Positions 26,777 to 35,512 of a stretch of 64,000 nt of DNA are shown here, piece by piece. The position numbers and the translations under genes are program-made. Source of the DNA: an uncultured Chlorobiota bacterium (lineage in GTDB: Bacteria; Bacteroidota; Ignavibacteria; UBA10030; UBA6906); NCBI GenBank assembly GCA_900696645.1, contig CAADGV010000026.1:62001-126000 (forward strand), written 5' to 3'. Position 1 is the stretch's first letter; every line of letters starts with the position of its first letter. The notes beneath the pieces are model-generated. The model did no database searches, had not been told where the DNA came from, and saw nothing but the letters and a program-made list of their open reading frames with translations.

Positions 26777-27342
26777 TACATTCTGCTTTCAACAATCTTT
26801 TGCAGCGCTTTCTTGCATTGGTATTTTTTCGACTTTGCGGTTTGCGCATTTGCAAAGTTCAATGCCGCGGCAATCTGCTCCATCGTCTTTTCCTCCCAAT
26901 AGAAAAGGACAAGCAGGGACTTGCATGGCTCGCCCAGTTCGTCGAGAGCTTCATGTACAATCCTCGCTTCCTCACTTTCCACCATAATGTCCAAGGCCGA
27001 GGCTGATTCAATGTGTCCGGTAGATTCCTCTATGTCAGCGGGTGATTCACGGCGCAGCCGGGCCAGCCGTCGCAGCCACAGATTTTTGACCGTGGCGTAG
27101 ATGAACGTGCCCAAACGTGCATTGTGTTCATACCTGTTTGTTCGAACGCGTTCCCAGAGAATAATCAAGGCTTCCTGCAGCAAATCTTCGGCATCATCAT
27201 GACTGCCGTTGTTACGAGTGACGAATGAAAGTATCGGCCTTCTGTTCGCCTCATACAACATCACGAGTCCCTCGTCATCGCCTTTGCGAATCAGGTCGAG
27301 AATCTTTGCATCGGAATTGAGGAACAAGAAGGACGAAGCCAT
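26776..27342 (-). CDS. ECF-type RNA polymerase sigma factor
   Basis: A 188-aa sigma-70 family ECF factor. Region 2 is clear (MLYEANRRPILSFVTRNNGSHDDAEDLLQEALIILWERV, with DAEDLLQEA in region 2.2), as is region 4 (ALDELGEPCKSLLVLFYWEEKTMEQIAAALNFANAQTAKSKKYQCKKAL, a helix-turn-helix for -35 recognition). The linker between them is acidic. It is co-translated with the anti-sigma factor and divergent from the DUF4139 gene across 127 nt, a common arrangement for an autoregulated ECF system whose first target is the divergent gene. No target promoter could be read with confidence. Confidence 0.92.
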   Translation of the reverse strand: MASSFLFLNSDAKILDLIRKGDDEGLVMLYEANRRPILSFVTRNNGSHDDAEDLLQEALIILWERVRTNRYEHNARLGTFIYATVKNLWLRRLARLRRESPADIEESTGHIESASALDIMVESEEARIVHEALDELGEPCKSLLVLFYWEEKTMEQIAAALNFANAQTAKSKKYQCKKALQKIVESRM

Positions 27343-27469
27343 TTACCTTTCAACTGTTAATGTCATAAATGGAAGCAAGGTGAACAGAAAAAGATAATAA
27401 TTCCCAGCATAAGTTCCTTCATTAGGACACCGGAAGCCGTCACAGTTCAATCTTATCAAGGAGTTCTTC

Positions 27470-28960
27470 ATGAAACACATACTTGCAGTCTTCGCAGTTC
27501 TCACAACATTCATCGGCGATGGGAGTGCCCAACGGGGCAGCGCCGTTGCCATTGGTGAGCGTACATCGGTTGATTTGACCATCTACAATCAGAATCTCTC
27601 GCTCATTCGTGAAGAGCGAACGTTCAGTTTGGCGAGAGGCGTCAGCAGTGTTACCGTTCCCGACATTCCCTCAACAATTGACGGCACGTCCGTGCACTTC
27701 GTCAGCATGACGGATGCTTCGGCCGTCAAAGTGTTGGAGCAAAACTATCAGTTTGACCTTGTGAATCAAGGAAAACTTATGGAGAAATACCTCGGAAAGA
27801 ATATCGAATTTGTGAGATTGGATGAAGCGACAAAGAAAGAGTATACCATAGTCGGCAAGCTTCTTGCCTCCGGCCATCCGACCAATTACGGCAATGTGAG
27901 CTACTCGGGAGGAATGATTGCGGAAATCAACGGCAAGATAGAAATCAATCCTACGGGGAGAGTTATTCTCCCAAGTTTACCGGAGGGATTGATTCTCAAG
28001 CCGCAGCTTGAGTGGCTCGTGTCGAATACGAAGGAAGGGAATCACAAGACTGAACTGAGCTACCTTGCGGGGCAGCTTTCCTGGTCGAGCAACTATGTTG
28101 CTGTGCTTGACAAGAATGATGCACGAATCGATCTGACCGGCTGGGTCACATTGACAAACAATTCCGGTACTTCGTTCAAGAATGCCGGATTGAAGTTGGT
28201 TGCAGGAGATGTGAATATTGTCCGTGATCAGTTTGCACAGGAAGGGAGAATGATGAAGAGTATGACAATGGCAGACGCAGCCCAGCCCCAATTTGCACAA
28301 TCCGAACTGTTCGAGTACAAGTTGTACTCACTTCAGCGCAAAACCGATCTCAACAACAATGAAACGAAGCAGATTGAACTGACGTCGGGCAAGAACGTCA
28401 ATGCAAAGAAAGTCTTCATCTATGACGGGCTTGCGGGCCAATGGCGCTATTGGGCGAACAACTATTCGTACCGCGGGCAGGGAAGTTTCGGGCAACAATC
28501 CAACACGAAGGTTGGTGTGTATGTAACGTTCCGGAATGATTCGAAGTCGGGACTCGGCATTGCGTTGCCGAAAGGAAAGGTACGTGTCTACAAGAAAGAT
28601 GATGATGGCAAGGAACAATTCATCGGCGAGGACCAGATCGATCACACACCAAAGGATGAAGAACTGCGGCTATACCTGGGAAATGCTTTCGACATCGTTG
28701 GCGAGCGGGCGCAAAAGGATTTCAAATCCATCTCCAGCGGCAAAGTTGTGGAAGAGACGATTGAAATCAAAGTCCGGAACCATAAGAACGAATCAGTTCA
28801 AGTACAGGTATATGAACATCCTTGGCGATGGAGCCAATGGGAGATTGTCTCGTCAAACTCCGCTTGGGAAAAAGTAGATCAATCAACGCTGAAGTTTCCT
28901 GTCAAGATCGGGAAAGACGGAGAAAAGGTGGTGAGCTACGCGATTCGGTATTCGTGGTAG
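27470..28960 (+). CDS. Secreted DUF4139 domain protein
   Basis: A 496-aa exported protein with a 20-residue signal peptide (MKHILAVFAVLTTFIGDGSA). The N-terminal SVDLTIYNQNLSLIREERTFSLARG and the central ELSYLAGQLSWSSNYVAVLDKNDARIDLTGWVTLTNNSGTSF belong to the DUF4139 pattern: a beta-rich region of about 300 residues ending in ETIEIKVRNHKNESVQVQVYEHP and YAIRYSW. The family is broadly distributed with no settled function. It is divergent from the ECF sigma gene and 51 nt upstream of the VWA gene, so it may be an ECF target acting in the periplasm or outer membrane. Confidence 0.82.
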   Translation: MKHILAVFAVLTTFIGDGSAQRGSAVAIGERTSVDLTIYNQNLSLIREERTFSLARGVSSVTVPDIPSTIDGTSVHFVSMTDASAVKVLEQNYQFDLVNQGKLMEKYLGKNIEFVRLDEATKKEYTIVGKLLASGHPTNYGNVSYSGGMIAEINGKIEINPTGRVILPSLPEGLILKPQLEWLVSNTKEGNHKTELSYLAGQLSWSSNYVAVLDKNDARIDLTGWVTLTNNSGTSFKNAGLKLVAGDVNIVRDQFAQEGRMMKSMTMADAAQPQFAQSELFEYKLYSLQRKTDLNNNETKQIELTSGKNVNAKKVFIYDGLAGQWRYWANNYSYRGQGSFGQQSNTKVGVYVTFRNDSKSGLGIALPKGKVRVYKKDDDGKEQFIGEDQIDHTPKDEELRLYLGNAFDIVGERAQKDFKSISSGKVVEETIEIKVRNHKNESVQVQVYEHPWRWSQWEIVSSNSAWEKVDQSTLKFPVKIGKDGEKVVSYAIRYSW

Positions 28961-29011
28961 ATGATCTGAAAAGCAAGTATCGATTTTCAACAACACTACA
29001 GGGAGGCAATA

Positions 29012-30349
29012 ATGAAGACTTCAGTTGGATGTATTGTGGTGGCTCTTATGATGGCCGTCTCAACATTGGCAGTAGCGGTGCCGTCAAGCAAGCCGACAAT
29101 TTCATTAGAAGGGAAACTCAACTGCCCGTATATCAGTTCGAGCGGAGGTACGGCGTACCTGCAAATCATCCTCACCACATCCGGCTTTGAAAGACAATCA
29201 CGTGAGCGACGTCCGATGAATCTCTCCGTCGTTCTCGACAGAAGCGGGTCAATGTCCGACCAACAAAAGATGGAGTATGCAAAGGCGGCACTTACGAAAC
29301 TCATCGAACAGCTTGAACGGGATGACATCTTCTCGCTCGTTGTCTATGATGATGTGGTAGATGTATTGCACCCGGCTCAACAGGTCGGCAGCAGCAAGAA
29401 TCGTCTGAAGCAACTTGTGAGCGACATCTATCCTCGTAACAGCACAAATCTTGGCGGAGGCATGATCGAGGGTTTGAAGCAGGTTGAAAAAAATGTGGGG
29501 AAGGAATACGTCAACCGGGTTATCCTTCTTTCCGACGGACTTGCAAACCAGGGAATCACCAGCCCGATTGAATTGAACCACATTGCAAAACGGCATCGGG
29601 AACGATCCATCTCGCTTACAACAATGGGAGTCGGGCTGGATTACAACGAGAACCTGATGATAGGCTTGGCAGAAAGTGGTGGTGGTAACTACTACTTTAT
29701 CGAAAGTCCTTCCCAGCTTGCTTCTATGATGAATCGGGAGTTCAAGTCCGCATCTTCGATTGTTGCACAAAATGTTTCCATCGAACTGCAACTCGGCAAG
29801 GATGTGCGTCTTCTTGACGTTATCGGCTGTGAAACTGTATCCGACCGAAACGCGTACCGCATACCGATCGGCGATGTCTACGCCAATGACATACGGGAAA
29901 TCACTGTTGAGTTGAGCGTTCCGAAAGGAAGCGGAACGGCTACGGTGGCTACAGGCAAGGTTTGCTACGAATCTTCACGCATCTCGTCTCGTCCGTCGTT
30001 CGCTGCATCCGTCATGTACACGTCGGATCTGGTTTTGATAGACAGGAATCGCGACATGGAAATTCAGGCGAAAGCTGATATCGCGGTTTCGACGAGAGAT
30101 GTTGAACGGGCGATGAAGGCCCTGGATGAAGGAAGGATGGAAGAGGCGCAGGCCCAATTACAGTCTGCAAAGGCATTTCTTGGGTCATCGCCGGCTGCGG
30201 CAAGCAGCGGTGCAGGGGGGGATGCAATCCGGGCGCAAGCGGATCGTCTCAACTCGTATGAAGCAACGCTTCGCAACTCCGACATAGAGGCAAGTCAAGT
30301 CAAGAAGGCCATCCAATACGAAAACTATAGAGTGCAGAAAAAGAAGTAG
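29012..30349 (+). CDS. Exported von Willebrand factor A domain protein
   Basis: A 445-aa exported protein. After a signal peptide (about 23 aa), a beta-strand region leads into a VWA domain (about 70-250). The MIDAS is intact: DRSGSM near residue 72, NSTNLGGG (the Thr) and LLSDGLANQG (the Asp). A further beta-rich domain follows, then an alpha-helical tail with IAVSTRDVERAMKALDEGRMEEAQAQLQSA, a TPR-like hairpin. Such proteins resemble the inter-alpha-trypsin/YfbK-type exported VWA family, which binds protein partners through a divalent metal. A Shine-Dalgarno GGGAGG precedes the ATG. It is probably co-transcribed with the DUF4139 gene. Partner unknown. Confidence 0.86.
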   Translation: MKTSVGCIVVALMMAVSTLAVAVPSSKPTISLEGKLNCPYISSSGGTAYLQIILTTSGFERQSRERRPMNLSVVLDRSGSMSDQQKMEYAKAALTKLIEQLERDDIFSLVVYDDVVDVLHPAQQVGSSKNRLKQLVSDIYPRNSTNLGGGMIEGLKQVEKNVGKEYVNRVILLSDGLANQGITSPIELNHIAKRHRERSISLTTMGVGLDYNENLMIGLAESGGGNYYFIESPSQLASMMNREFKSASSIVAQNVSIELQLGKDVRLLDVIGCETVSDRNAYRIPIGDVYANDIREITVELSVPKGSGTATVATGKVCYESSRISSRPSFAASVMYTSDLVLIDRNRDMEIQAKADIAVSTRDVERAMKALDEGRMEEAQAQLQSAKAFLGSSPAAASSGAGGDAIRAQADRLNSYEATLRNSDIEASQVKKAIQYENYRVQKKK

Positions 30350-30370
30350 AGTCGGTTCAAGCCGGCCTCA

Positions 30371-30413
30371 GAAAAAACAATCAGCCTCCGGCTTCGGTGG
30401 AAGTCGGAGGCTG
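30371..30413 (-). terminator. Strong hairpin ending the minus-strand TPR/pseudokinase run
   Basis: A 14-bp stem with one G-T pair (30382-30395 with 30400-30413) has a GGTG loop. Read on the minus strand it is followed by ATTGTTTTTTC. It sits between the convergent VWA and pseudokinase genes and could also stop plus-strand transcription, though no T-run follows in that direction. Confidence 0.78.
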
Positions 30414-30432
30414 TGCGCATTGGTGGTTGGAT

Positions 30433-30969
30433 CTACCGCTGGAGAGATTCGGCAGAAGTCAGGAGTTGTGACTCGCCCACAATCTTTTGTGTTTCGTACG
30501 TCTTGATGTCGTTCACGGTTGAGCGTACGCGGGCAAGGGCGAAGTCAATATGGTCCACCCACGATCGCGTCTCGGGATCTTCGTTGAATTTTGTGCGAAG
30601 GTTCTGCGTTGTGGTCGAAACAACGGCAATAGGTTTGTTGATGCTTTCCTGGAACAACAGCGTTACCTCGTCCAGCAGTTTGAGTTTTGCCCGTTGCCGC
30701 TCCAGTTCCACCTGCACCATTTTCTGATTTTGTTCCTGCTCGCTGCTGAGTATTCGGTACCTCTGTAATTTCACGACGACGAATGCAATAATCCACATAA
30801 GGATCAGTGAATCAAACTGGAGCACGAAATCGAAGAAGGTCCTCTTTGTGCTTGCACTTCCCATCAAGTCGATTGACGTGAGAAGAAAATAGCTGTAAAT
30901 GACAAGGGCCGAGACAAGAATTGAGTACTTGTCGAGAAATTGCAGAGTTGCATTCCAAAGAGATTTCAT
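30433..30969 (-). CDS. Membrane protein with HisKA-like domain lacking the phospho-His (second copy)
   Basis: A 178-aa paralog of the protein at 24856-25560. The two align without gaps over about 165 residues: FLDKYSILVSALVIYSYFLL (TM1), FFDFVLQFDSLILMWIIAFVVV (TM2), a charged coiled coil, then LLDEVTLLFQESINKPIAVV. The position of the kinase phospho-His holds Glu108 (Asp in the first copy), and the NNP motif is NKP. No ATPase domain is present. The longer frame starts exactly at the paralog's core start (MKSLWNATLQ), which supports this start. It lies 5 nt after the TPR/TM protein gene, so it is the last gene of that run. Function unknown. Confidence 0.65.
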   Translation of the reverse strand: MKSLWNATLQFLDKYSILVSALVIYSYFLLTSIDLMGSASTKRTFFDFVLQFDSLILMWIIAFVVVKLQRYRILSSEQEQNQKMVQVELERQRAKLKLLDEVTLLFQESINKPIAVVSTTTQNLRTKFNEDPETRSWVDHIDFALARVRSTVNDIKTYETQKIVGESQLLTSAESLQR

Positions 30970-30974
30970 GGGTT

Positions 30975-31997
30975 TTATTCTGTTATAATCTGAAGTGAAT
31001 CATTGTGTGTTTCTGAACTCTGTGACCGTGTCTGCGCGGGAGATTGTGCGGCGGATGCGCCCTCGTTCACGCGTGATACCGCACTGTTGTGAGCAGGAAG
31101 CGAGATTGATGCATTGCTGCTCTCGGCTCCGGCATCTCCCTGCTCCGAAACGACAAGGTACGATGCCACAATTGCCAGAACAATCAGGATTGCGGATGTA
31201 ATGAAGAAGCGCGATATCTTGCTTCTCTTCTCTGTACTGTCTGGAATCTCTGACCGGGGCGAAGAGGTATGAGTTCGGTGTTCCGAAGCAAAGGATGCCT
31301 GTGCAGCTTGTGACTTTGCAAGAATGTCATCAAAATCAGGCTCCATCATTGTCACCATTTCGTCGAGCGAAATGACAGGGGGGGCGAGCTTCTTTTCTTC
31401 CGGCAGTTGCTGCACTGTGTCGGCGGGAACTGCCGTGCCTGTGTTGCCCCCGGGTTGCGGTGCAGAGCGTAGCTGCAGCAGGTACAGCTCCTCCAACTTC
31501 TGAATGTACTGATGTGCCGAACTATCGGAAGGGTCAAGCAATTGAATGCGCCGGACTTCCGAAAGGGCGTTGTCGAAATCCCCTTTCTTCATCAGATTAT
31601 CTGCATGAGCGAAGTATTGCAGTTTCAGCGATTCAATCGCCTTCTCCCTGTCAGTTTTGCCCGAAGGTTTCTGCGGAACGAATTGCGGACGCATCTTCGG
31701 TCCGCTTTGAATTGATTCGATAGCGCGGTCAAGCAACGGCCCAAGGGATGAGCGGATGGTCGAGGCATCGCTCGCTTGGGCAGCGTCCGCGTCCTGCAGA
31801 CGTACGAGTTGTGTTTCGAGTCCCGCAATGAAGATGTTTCTGGGAGCAACGGTTCTCATTGTACGAATGCGTTCGAGCGATTCCGCAAGGAGGTTCTGAT
31901 CAATAAGAGTACGAATCTCAGCAAGCTGCGGAACGAGGAGATTCAGTGAAGTCTGCTGTTCTTGTGGGGAAACTGTATTCATCTCAATCTCTTTCAC
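30975..31997 (-). CDS. TPR-containing single-pass membrane protein
   Basis: A 340-aa protein (335 if it starts at the ATG at 31982). Helical repeats occupy the N-terminus (about 20-70) and the middle, where LQYFAHADNLMKKGDFDNALSEVRRIQLLDPSDSSAHQYIQKLEEL is a clear TPR pair (about 127-172). An acidic linker with EPDFDDILAKSQAAQ follows. A membrane helix at about 265-283 (FFITSAILIVLAIVASYLVV) and a Ser/Ala-rich outer tail of about 55 residues end the protein. The N-terminus is therefore inside and the tail in the periplasm. It lies 5 nt after the larger TPR gene and 5 nt before the pseudokinase gene. I infer a membrane-linked assembly made by this three-gene run; no function is known. Confidence 0.65.
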   Translation of the reverse strand: MKEIEMNTVSPQEQQTSLNLLVPQLAEIRTLIDQNLLAESLERIRTMRTVAPRNIFIAGLETQLVRLQDADAAQASDASTIRSSLGPLLDRAIESIQSGPKMRPQFVPQKPSGKTDREKAIESLKLQYFAHADNLMKKGDFDNALSEVRRIQLLDPSDSSAHQYIQKLEELYLLQLRSAPQPGGNTGTAVPADTVQQLPEEKKLAPPVISLDEMVTMMEPDFDDILAKSQAAQASFASEHRTHTSSPRSEIPDSTEKRSKISRFFITSAILIVLAIVASYLVVSEQGDAGAESSNASISLPAHNSAVSRVNEGASAAQSPAQTRSQSSETHNDSLQIITE

Positions 31998-32002
31998 GAA
32001 TA

Positions 32003-33220
32003 TTACGCCCGGGCTGCGCGATTGTTTCTGTACACGAGCTTAAGCGGCGACACGGCAGTTCGTTGTTGAGCCTGGCGTACATTACTTTCCATTTGTCGTG
32101 CCTCCGCACTCGTCGGATTAATCAGATACGCTTGAGCGAGTTCATCGAGGGCCCGGTTGAATTGGCCGAGCTTTGCAAACTCCTCTGCCGCGATAACGTG
32201 CATCTGTACCGTCACTGACTTTTGCACACTCTGTCGTTCATCCTCTTCACGCATCCGGGCGTGTTCAAGGCGCGATTGTGTGTCCCACATTTCCTTCTCA
32301 AGTTTTTTAAGTTCTTCATTACTTGGTGCAAGTAGAAGTCCGAGGGCGATTTCGCTGGCCGCCTCTGCCACGCGATCGAAACGAAGCAGTTGCCTGGCGT
32401 TCCGAATGTGCTCGTTTACAGTTGTTGTGTGGCACTCAAAGAGTTGCAGTTCCTGCCACGAGTTGTATGCCGCCGCGATTTCCTCCCGGAGGGCAATGAG
32501 TTCACGGTCGGCAGGAAACTCGTCCAGCGCAGCTTGTATCTCCTCCAGCGCCTTGTTGAACTCCGTCTTTACGAATCGTTCGCGAATTCTGTTGACATAG
32601 TTCCGAAGACGCTGCTCACGATTGAGCGTACCCTGTACTTCTATCTGCTCGAGAATGGCGCTGCGCAGCCACAGCAGTTCCGGATGATTTCCCTCTATCG
32701 CCAGCCCGGTATCAACTTCTTCCAATGCTTCGGCAAATCGCTTTCGTTCGAAGTACCTTTTGGCCACCAGGAGGACTGCATTGACGGAAGCCGAGGTTTG
32801 AAGCGGAGATACGGTCCGTCGTGTACTGACTTTCTGCTGAAGTCGCTGCTCAAGCTCCTGGGCTTCCTCCGCAAAGGGGTTCGCAAGCAGGGCCTGTGTT
32901 ATCTCAGCCATCGCTGTGTCGTACATCTGCTGAGCGAAGAGTTGTTGCGCCTTTGCGAGATGCAGGTCGTACATGGTGCTCGACAGCGGAGCGACATCAC
33001 TTTTTGCTTCATGAAATTGAAGTCCCGCCGGCCCGATCGTATTAAGCCGCTTATCTTCGAGCAACTCGCCAAGCTGAGTGGCCAACGACAAGGCTTCAGT
33101 GTGCGAAGGATCGTGGAGCAGAACAGAGCTGATTTCATTCAACGCGCTTTCGTACTCGCCGTTCGTGATGGCTGTACGGGCCTTGTCTATGAAATTCTTG
33201 ATATGGTCTTCCCTGTTCAT
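32003..33220 (-). CDS. Cytoplasmic TPR-repeat protein
   Basis: A 405-aa soluble helical protein with four or more TPR-like units, each carrying a NGEYESALNEISSVLLHDPSHTEA type pattern: about 10-45, 100-140, 165-205, 220-265, 300-340 and 365-395. The units are separated by charged helices; SAEARQMESNVRQAQQR near the end closes the last unit. No signal peptide or membrane segment is seen. The ATG at 33220 (MNREDHIKNFID) was chosen because the 55 codons upstream look non-coding and contain an inverted repeat. It is the first gene of the minus-strand run TPR, TPR/TM, pseudokinase. Its similarity to the next gene's repeats suggests they interact or arose by duplication. Confidence 0.68.
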   Translation of the reverse strand: MNREDHIKNFIDKARTAITNGEYESALNEISSVLLHDPSHTEALSLATQLGELLEDKRLNTIGPAGLQFHEAKSDVAPLSSTMYDLHLAKAQQLFAQQMYDTAMAEITQALLANPFAEEAQELEQRLQQKVSTRRTVSPLQTSASVNAVLLVAKRYFERKRFAEALEEVDTGLAIEGNHPELLWLRSAILEQIEVQGTLNREQRLRNYVNRIRERFVKTEFNKALEEIQAALDEFPADRELIALREEIAAAYNSWQELQLFECHTTTVNEHIRNARQLLRFDRVAEAASEIALGLLLAPSNEELKKLEKEMWDTQSRLEHARMREEDERQSVQKSVTVQMHVIAAEEFAKLGQFNRALDELAQAYLINPTSAEARQMESNVRQAQQRTAVSPLKLVYRNNRAARA

Positions 33221-33308
33221 TCTGCGCTGTACTCTTATTTGGGTCTCTGCTGTCTGCTCCCCATCACACTTGCGGGATGTGTCCTCCAAATATCGGACAA
33301 ATGCTGCG

Positions 33309-33326
33309 CCAAATGGCCGCATTTGG
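33309..33326. promoter_or_regulatory. Inverted repeat upstream of the TPR run, possible operator
   Basis: CCAAATG-GCCG-CATTTGG is a perfect 7-bp inverted repeat with a 4-nt centre, 89 nt before the TPR start. It could be a regulator site for the minus-strand run. No promoter boxes are clear around it, so this is only suggestive. Confidence 0.3.
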
Positions 33327-33501
33327 AATATTGACAAAAAGCAACGAGAAGAGTGGATAGTTCCTGCGCGTCCAACCTGACACATAGGAATTACAGGGCT
33401 ATTATGAAAATTTTGGATGACAAAGGGCTATATGTGTATACAACATTTCTCTGATGATAGTTTTCGGGATACAGTGGATTGCGGAACAGAAAAACTGTGC
33501 T

Positions 33502-34362
33502 TTAGTGCCGGAGGAGGAAATCGAGGACAAGTGCATTGTACGCTTTTGCGTTGTCAGAATGTATGCCGTGTGAAGCTTCGGGAATTCGTGCACGCTCGGC
33601 GTTGGGCAAGTATGATTCAAGTATGTCGAGAATTGCGCGAAAGATCCGAGGACTTTGATCTCCTTCTACCAAAAGGACGGGACATCTGACATTTCCGATT
33701 GAACTACTTGTGAAGTCTGGTATGTAATTGGTCGATGTGGTTTCCGCTTTCAATTCATCAACATTATCGAGAAATCTCCGGTGTACTGATGCGGGCATTG
33801 CATCGTATGCTCCCTTACCCATTACACCATCGATGAAATACCTGATGCCATCTTCATGTCTATTGTGTTGCAATGCCTCACGGGCAGGGGAAAAAGCGTA
33901 TTGGTTGAACTCGTCAAGCAGATTCTTGTGTCGTGGATCGTGTACGAGCAGAGGGAGAACGGGCGGTTCGCCAAGTATAATTGTCCGCACGAGAGAGGGA
34001 TCAGAGAGGGCAAGCTGCAACGCTACATTTCCTCCCCATGATGCAGTAATGAGATGAGCCGGAGAGTCGGTGAACTTGCGAATCAACTCTGCAAGATCTT
34101 CAGCATGAAGCCCGGCAGAATACTCAAATGTGTCAGCCTTGCGATTCGGGAAATGGTATCGCCTGCTGTAGGCGACAACATGATAGCGTTGAGCGAAGTC
34201 TGTGATCTGTTTCTGCCACGTCCCGTAGTCACCCAGCGTTCCGTGAACGCATACTGCAAGTGTTCCGCTTCCTTCTTCAACATAATGCAGTTCAGTGTCG
34301 TTAACGTGAAGCCGTTTAAGGTGTACCTTCTCACGCATGATGCGTGGCGACAGGATGCTCAC
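33502..34362 (-). CDS. Alpha/beta hydrolase
   Basis: A 286-aa alpha/beta-hydrolase-fold protein (278 from the alternative ATG at 34338). The oxyanion-hole segment is VCVHGTLGDYGTW, the nucleophile elbow TASWGGN (Ser at about residue 110), and the catalytic His lies in EASHGIH near the end; the acid is likely the Asp in LLVEGDQSP. No signal peptide is present, so it is cytoplasmic. The family includes esterases, lactonases and haloperoxidase-like enzymes; the substrate is not readable. It follows the ABC ATPase gene by 46 nt on the same strand, so the two may be co-transcribed. Confidence 0.85.
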   Translation of the reverse strand: MSILSPRIMREKVHLKRLHVNDTELHYVEEGSGTLAVCVHGTLGDYGTWQKQITDFAQRYHVVAYSRRYHFPNRKADTFEYSAGLHAEDLAELIRKFTDSPAHLITASWGGNVALQLALSDPSLVRTIILGEPPVLPLLVHDPRHKNLLDEFNQYAFSPAREALQHNRHEDGIRYFIDGVMGKGAYDAMPASVHRRFLDNVDELKAETTSTNYIPDFTSSSIGNVRCPVLLVEGDQSPRIFRAILDILESYLPNAERARIPEASHGIHSDNAKAYNALVLDFLLRH

Positions 34363-34408
34363 ACGTCAGTGAACTCCGGAGCAAAGCCATTTCCATGAAC
34401 ATCCTGAA

Positions 34409-35512
34409 TCAGATTGCCCGTTCAGTAGCCTTTTCAAAGAAATGAACCTTCGACGTATCGAAGAACATCTCGAATGGTTTACCGACTTCAGGAGGCGTGT
34501 CTGTGGCAATGCGCGCAACGTACTGTGAATCTGTGCCTGTGGAGAAGTAAACAAAAATCTCGTTCCCAACAGGTTCAACTACTTCAACAGTTACTTTGAA
34601 TGACGACACGCTTTCCACACCGGAAGGCCGCTGGGCATAAATATGTTCCGGGCGAATTCCTAATGTGATTTGGGATTTGATATGAGATTTGAGTTTCTGT
34701 TCTTTCCCGGGAACGACAGGTAATGCGAAGTTCGAACGTTCCTGCAGAAACCGCAGCGAGCCGTTCTGGACGATTGTTCCCTGAATGAAATTCATCGTCG
34801 GGCTGCCGATAAAGCCTGCGACGAATTTGTTGGCAGGATGATGGTAGAGGGCAAGCGGCGCATCGACTTGCTGCACGATTCCGTCTTTCATCACAACAAT
34901 TCTATCTCCCATGCTCATCGCTTCGATTTGATCGTGCGTAACGTAGATCATTGTGCTTTGCAACTGGCGATGAAGCCTCGATATTTCCGTGCGCATGTGA
35001 ACACGCAGATTGGCATCAAGGTTACTCAGGGGCTCATCAAACAGAAATACTTTCGGCTGACGTACAATTGCGCGGCCGAGAGCAACACGCTGGCGTTGCC
35101 CGCCGGAAAGTGCTTTCGGTTTCCGTTCAAGATACTGTTCGATGCCGAGAATCTTTGCCGCTTTGCGAACACGTGACTCGATTTCCTGCTTGTCATACTT
35201 TCGCAACTTCAATCCGAAGGCGAGATTCTCATACACACTCATATGAGGGTAGAGGGCATAGTTTTGGAACACCATCGCGATATCCCGGTCTTTCGGTGCA
35301 ACATCGTTCACAACTTTACCGTCGATGCTGATTGTCCCTTTCGAAATCTCCTCCAACCCTGCTATCATGCGAAGTGCCGTGGACTTTCCGCAACCGGAAG
35401 GGCCGACAAGTACGACAAACTCTTTGTCTTGAATCGTGAGATTGACATCCTTCACGGCAGTGACTTTGCCTTCGTAAACTTTGTGTACGTTTTCGAGCTT
35501 CACTTCAGCCAT
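34409..35512 (-). CDS. MsmX/UgpC/MalK-type sugar ABC transporter ATPase
   Basis: A 367-aa ATPase of the carbohydrate importer class (CUT1). Walker A GPSGCGKST, the signature LSGGQRQRVALGRA, Walker B FLFDEPLSNLDA and the switch His in YVTHDQIEAMSMGD are intact. The C-terminal third is a TOBE-type regulatory domain (GIRPEHIY). The ATG at 35512 gives the standard MAEVKLENVHKVYEG N-terminus; 30 upstream codons are rejected. No permease is adjacent. The MalE- and MalF-like genes at 61976 and 63219 lack an ATPase in this window, and MsmX-type ATPases often serve unlinked permeases, so I infer it powers that importer. It is divergent from the LacI gene. Confidence 0.92.
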   Translation of the reverse strand: MAEVKLENVHKVYEGKVTAVKDVNLTIQDKEFVVLVGPSGCGKSTALRMIAGLEEISKGTISIDGKVVNDVAPKDRDIAMVFQNYALYPHMSVYENLAFGLKLRKYDKQEIESRVRKAAKILGIEQYLERKPKALSGGQRQRVALGRAIVRQPKVFLFDEPLSNLDANLRVHMRTEISRLHRQLQSTMIYVTHDQIEAMSMGDRIVVMKDGIVQQVDAPLALYHHPANKFVAGFIGSPTMNFIQGTIVQNGSLRFLQERSNFALPVVPGKEQKLKSHIKSQITLGIRPEHIYAQRPSGVESVSSFKVTVEVVEPVGNEIFVYFSTGTDSQYVARIATDTPPEVGKPFEMFFDTSKVHFFEKATERAI

